From NCBI RefSeq assembly GCF_004138165.1, contig NZ_RYFF01000002.1, positions 124,001 through 188,000 on the forward strand: a stretch of 64,000 nucleotides of DNA. The letters run 5' to 3'. The notes below the pieces were generated by a model. The model worked only from the letters and a program-made list of their open reading frames with translations. It was not told the origin of the DNA and did no database searches. Shown piece by piece: positions 61,132 through 64,000 of the stretch (position 1 is its first letter; each line of letters starts with the position of its first letter). A program made the translations under genes and the position numbers. Source of the DNA: Candidatus Chloroploca sp. Khr17. Lineage in GTDB: Bacteria; Chloroflexota; Chloroflexia; Chloroflexales; Chloroflexaceae.

Positions 61132-62892
61132 TCAGGCCCTCAGTCCAAGCCAGTCGCGGTAGGCTTGCTGTTGCTCAGCACTTTGCGCTTTTATTGGCAC
61201 GAGTTCGAGCCCGTCGGGTGGGGCCTCGGCCAGGGTGAGCGGTATGTCGATGAGTTGCTCACCACGGAAAAGGGTGAACCGGACGACCTGACCTGGCTGA
61301 TGTTCGGCGAGCCGGGCGTTTAGTTTTGTTTCGTTGATCCGCCAACCGTTGATCGCTAGTAGTTCATCGTCGGGGTAGATCCCGGCTGCATACCCTGGGC
61401 CATCGCTGTGTACGGTTGCCACGATCGTGCGTTGTCCTTCAGACCGTAGCGCTAAGCCTGTCCAGGCGCGTAAGCCATGACGCTTCCACACTAGCATTAG
61501 GCCGACCACCGCTAGCGCCGCATGATAGTCGAGCTCGGTTGTGCCAGCAATAGCGTTGGCAAAAAATTCGCGGAAGCGCCCATCGCATCCTCCCGCCACC
61601 TCTTCGACCGCAGCAAGGATCGCTCCATCCTCGGGCATCCCCGTCCCATTGAGGGGATATCGAGCAAAGAGCAGCCGCATAACATCATCAAATGAAGCCT
61701 GTCCGTGGGTTACCTCACGGATCGCAAGATCGAGCAAGAGGCAGATGAGGCTCCCCTTCAGGTAGTACGAAATACCAGAATTGGCGCTGTTTTCGTCAGG
61801 CCGGTAGAGCTTGATCCAGGCATCGAAGCTACTTGCTTCGAGGCTCTGCACATGGCGCCCCGGCTGGCTCTGGAGACTGAGGATGGCTTCGCTGAGGCGC
61901 GCAAGGTAGCGTTCAGGTTTCATCAGGCCAGCACGAACTAGCAGCAGGAGGTCATAGTAGCTTGTTGCGCCTTCAACAAACCAGAGCAGGCGCGTATAAT
62001 TTTCGATCTGATAATCAAATGGGCCGAGTGCGGCAGGGCGCAGGCGCTTCGCATTCCAGACGTGAAACAACTCGTGGCTGGTCAGCGCAAGGTAGCGCTC
62101 GTAGCTGCGTTCTGGTTGAAACGTCCATCGATCAACCTGATTGCTCACACTATTGCGGTGTTCGAGTCCACCCCCGCGCCCGTCGGTCAGGTGAAGGATA
62201 AACGTATAGCTGCTGTAGGGCAGTTGCCCAAAAAAATCACGCTGAATTTCGACAATACGGCGGGTATCTGCGATCAGGCGGGCCTCTTGTTCGTTGCCCT
62301 GACCCCAGAGTGCAATCTGATGCGGAATGCCGTCTACGTCAAACGTCAAGAGACGGTGGGTGCCACACTCAATGGGACAATCAATTAATTCGTCGTAGTC
62401 GTTTGCCGTATAGAGATTGATTTTGGGGCGAGGATCAGGCATCAGGGCGTCACCAACTAGGGGGCGTAGCCCTGTCGTGACGAGCCAACCACTAGGGACA
62501 TCAATTAATACCCGCACATGTTCGCTGGTGCGCTCGGGGACATACATAAAGACGGTCGCCCCATTGATGTACCCGTGGCTCGTATCGAGATGACTGGTGC
62601 GCACGGTGAGCTCATGCGCATATACCTGATAGCGGGCAATGACTTTTGAGGAAGCTTCGGTCGCAATGCGCCAGGTTGATTTGGTTACTTTCTGCCAGGT
62701 GAGAGGCTGACCATGATCAGTAGACGCCGAAAAAGACTGGACATGGCGGGCATACTCACGGATCATATATGACCCGGGTGTCCAGACTGGTAATTTCAGA
62801 TCTACATAATCATCGGTTAGATTGTCGACTTCGACTGATATATGAAACAGATGCGTATGAGGCGCGGGCATCGCAATGGTATAGGTCAACAT
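61132..62892 (-). CDS. M61-family metallopeptidase with PDZ domain
   Basis: A 586-residue peptidase of the glycyl aminopeptidase family. The N-terminal beta domain (LKLPVWTPGSYMIREYARHV) is followed by the catalytic HELFHVWNAKRLRP (HExxH about residue 273) and VEGATSYYD (Glu ligand). A C-terminal PDZ domain (GYAAGIYPDDELLAINGWRI) follows. No signal peptide is seen, so it may be cytosolic. ATG 62892 has GGAG 8 bases upstream; GTG 62901 and ATG 62898 are alternatives. It overlaps or abuts the dipeptidase stop. Confidence 0.92.
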   Translation of the reverse strand: MLTYTIAMPAPHTHLFHISVEVDNLTDDYVDLKLPVWTPGSYMIREYARHVQSFSASTDHGQPLTWQKVTKSTWRIATEASSKVIARYQVYAHELTVRTSHLDTSHGYINGATVFMYVPERTSEHVRVLIDVPSGWLVTTGLRPLVGDALMPDPRPKINLYTANDYDELIDCPIECGTHRLLTFDVDGIPHQIALWGQGNEQEARLIADTRRIVEIQRDFFGQLPYSSYTFILHLTDGRGGGLEHRNSVSNQVDRWTFQPERSYERYLALTSHELFHVWNAKRLRPAALGPFDYQIENYTRLLWFVEGATSYYDLLLLVRAGLMKPERYLARLSEAILSLQSQPGRHVQSLEASSFDAWIKLYRPDENSANSGISYYLKGSLICLLLDLAIREVTHGQASFDDVMRLLFARYPLNGTGMPEDGAILAAVEEVAGGCDGRFREFFANAIAGTTELDYHAALAVVGLMLVWKRHGLRAWTGLALRSEGQRTIVATVHSDGPGYAAGIYPDDELLAINGWRINETKLNARLAEHQPGQVVRFTLFRGEQLIDIPLTLAEAPPDGLELVPIKAQSAEQQQAYRDWLGLRA

Positions 62893-62897
62893 AGGCA

Positions 62898-63959
62898 TCA
62901 CTCCGGGAGCGCCTGTGCCAGCATCCGCAGCCAGTTATCACCCATGATCAACTGAATATCGGCATCGGCAAAACCCGCACGATTGAGGGCTTCGGCGACA
63001 CGTGGGAGATCAGCGATGGTGTCAATTTCACGGGGGATCTGCTGACGGCCCAGTCCTCCATCGAGATCGGTTCCAAGGCCTGTATGGCGGGCATTGCCGG
63101 CGAGTTGACACACATGGTCAATATGGCGCACGACGAGATCAAGCCCATAGTTTTCTTTCGGCGCACCGCGCTGGTAGTCACGGGCAAGAAAGCCATTGAA
63201 AAAGACCGTCCCAATCACGGCACCGTGGGTGATCAACTCTTTGATCATCGCATCGCTGAGGTGACGGTCGGCGTTGAACTGAGGGGCGAGCGAGCGACAG
63301 TTGCTGTGTGATGCGATGACCGGGCCATCCCAGCGATCCATTGCCTGCCAGAAACTCTCCTCGGCCATATGGCTCACATCCAGCACCATCTGGTTGCGGG
63401 CGAGTTCAGGCAAGAGCGCCCGTCCGAGGGGGGTAAGCGGGCCTGGCTGCTTTGTCCCACCGCAATAGCGCGTGGCCTGCCAAGCCGGACCGACGAGACG
63501 CACACCCTGTTCTGCCCACCAGACACTCTCGGCGGGTTCAGTGATCGGATCGGCATTCTCCATCAACAGCACCAACCCCAGTGGACTGGAGGCCTGCTTC
63601 CAGGTGGCTTGATGGTGGGCGAGATCGGCCCTCGTACGTATAATACGCACCAGGTCACGTGCTTCGAGTTCTTGATAATACGTGAGTTGGGCCCGGGCAA
63701 GCGCGTGGGCCTCGGCAGGTGTCGCATAACTTGCTTCTTGGGCGAGGTCAGTCGCAAGCGCTGAGGCAGGCAGCGTAAAGAGCGTGGCAAAGACCAGCCC
63801 GACCCCACCTGTCCGTAATTCTGGCAACGCAACCGTTGCCTCCCCCTGAGTTTGTGAAGGCGGCTGTTCGTGGGTACGGATCGCCGCAACACCCGCCAGA
63901 AGATCACGCTCAAAAGATAGCGCGTTATAGGCGAGATCGAGATGACCATCAACCAGCAT
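62898..63959 (-). CDS. M19-family membrane-type dipeptidase
   Basis: A 353-residue zinc dipeptidase: VDGHLDLAYNAL (metal HxD), LLMENADPI (E ligand), VLDVSHMAEESFWQ and PVIASHSNCRSLAP (His ligands), and GLGTDLDGG. It hydrolyses dipeptides; the family also includes renal dipeptidase. The gene starts at ATG 63959 (GTG 63968 is possible) close to the window end and is followed directly by the M61 gene, so both peptidases are probably co-expressed. Confidence 0.92.
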   Translation of the reverse strand: MLVDGHLDLAYNALSFERDLLAGVAAIRTHEQPPSQTQGEATVALPELRTGGVGLVFATLFTLPASALATDLAQEASYATPAEAHALARAQLTYYQELEARDLVRIIRTRADLAHHQATWKQASSPLGLVLLMENADPITEPAESVWWAEQGVRLVGPAWQATRYCGGTKQPGPLTPLGRALLPELARNQMVLDVSHMAEESFWQAMDRWDGPVIASHSNCRSLAPQFNADRHLSDAMIKELITHGAVIGTVFFNGFLARDYQRGAPKENYGLDLVVRHIDHVCQLAGNARHTGLGTDLDGGLGRQQIPREIDTIADLPRVAEALNRAGFADADIQLIMGDNWLRMLAQALPE

Positions 63960-64000
63960 ATTGTTCACTCGATATAAGGAAAAAAGAGCTTGGTAACCAG

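Noticed and set aside
1-64000. tRNA or rRNA genes
   Set aside because: I scanned the intergenic regions for GGTTCGAATCC-like T-arms and cloverleaf partners and found none that fit.

Overview
The window looks like chromosomal DNA of a filamentous anoxygenic phototroph of the Chloroflexota (Chloroflexales: Chloroflexus, Oscillochloris or Chloroploca type). The evidence is a bacteriochlorophyll gene run (bchF, bchC, bchX, bchI, bchD, a PucC-type BCD transporter), a puhE homologue, proteins of families common in this phylum (a DUF5656-like membrane protein, a secreted protein ending in YLPLIRH), and frequent GC-rich dispersed palindromes. Assignment to a genus is inference; there is no rRNA or tRNA gene in the window.

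Layout. 1-611: palindromic repeats, then a near-consensus promoter for rplS. 612-7426: rplS, a methyltransferase, rnhB and small genes; a divergent MarR regulator/membrane protein pair with two operator-like palindromes; a CobW GTPase with an AttH/CrtC-like lipoprotein. 7427-7991: a repeat island and the folE promoter. 7992-11447: folE and a polar amino acid ABC transporter. 11454-22758 (minus strand): a lipoprotein, ribF, an HD-GYP sensor, pyrD-pyrF-pyrE, a BioD/DRTGG protein with an ADP-forming acyl-CoA synthetase, and puhE. 22976-28213: a MacB-type export system (adaptor, ATPase, two permeases). 28436-39899: an Hsp70-like protein, a phosphoheptose isomerase, serA, a lipoprotein, a GHMP-kinase-like/IMPase-like gene pair, an exported NuiA-like protein, a dGTPase and a subtilase. 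39900-40447: an unexplained, highly structured intergenic segment and a G-quadruplex-prone tract. 40448-43433: an ABC-2 exporter operon.

43981-54043 (minus strand) is the photosynthesis operon: pucC-like, methyltransferase, bchF, bchC, bchX, two small ORFs, bchI, bchD, glycosyltransferase. BchI and BchD insert Mg at the start of the (bacterio)chlorophyll branch. BchX (an electron donor for ring B reduction), BchF (C3-vinyl hydration) and BchC (oxidation of the resulting hydroxyethyl group) act late, so both ends of the pathway are co-transcribed. bchY, bchZ and the light-harvesting/reaction-centre genes are not here. 54423-59746: an orphan small protein, a receiver-histidine kinase, and a cell-surface sugar cluster (RfbD-like, two GT2) running into yhbY. 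59850-63959: a small protein, a DtxR/MntR regulator, an M61 peptidase and an M19 dipeptidase.

The most interesting items are BchX with a C-terminal tail resembling the FtsQ/DivIB beta domain, two small ORFs (55 and 66 codons) between bchX and bchI, a GHMP kinase homologue with both nucleotide loops degenerate next to a phosphatase, an exported nuclease-inhibitor homologue, and the structured DNA at 39974-40197.
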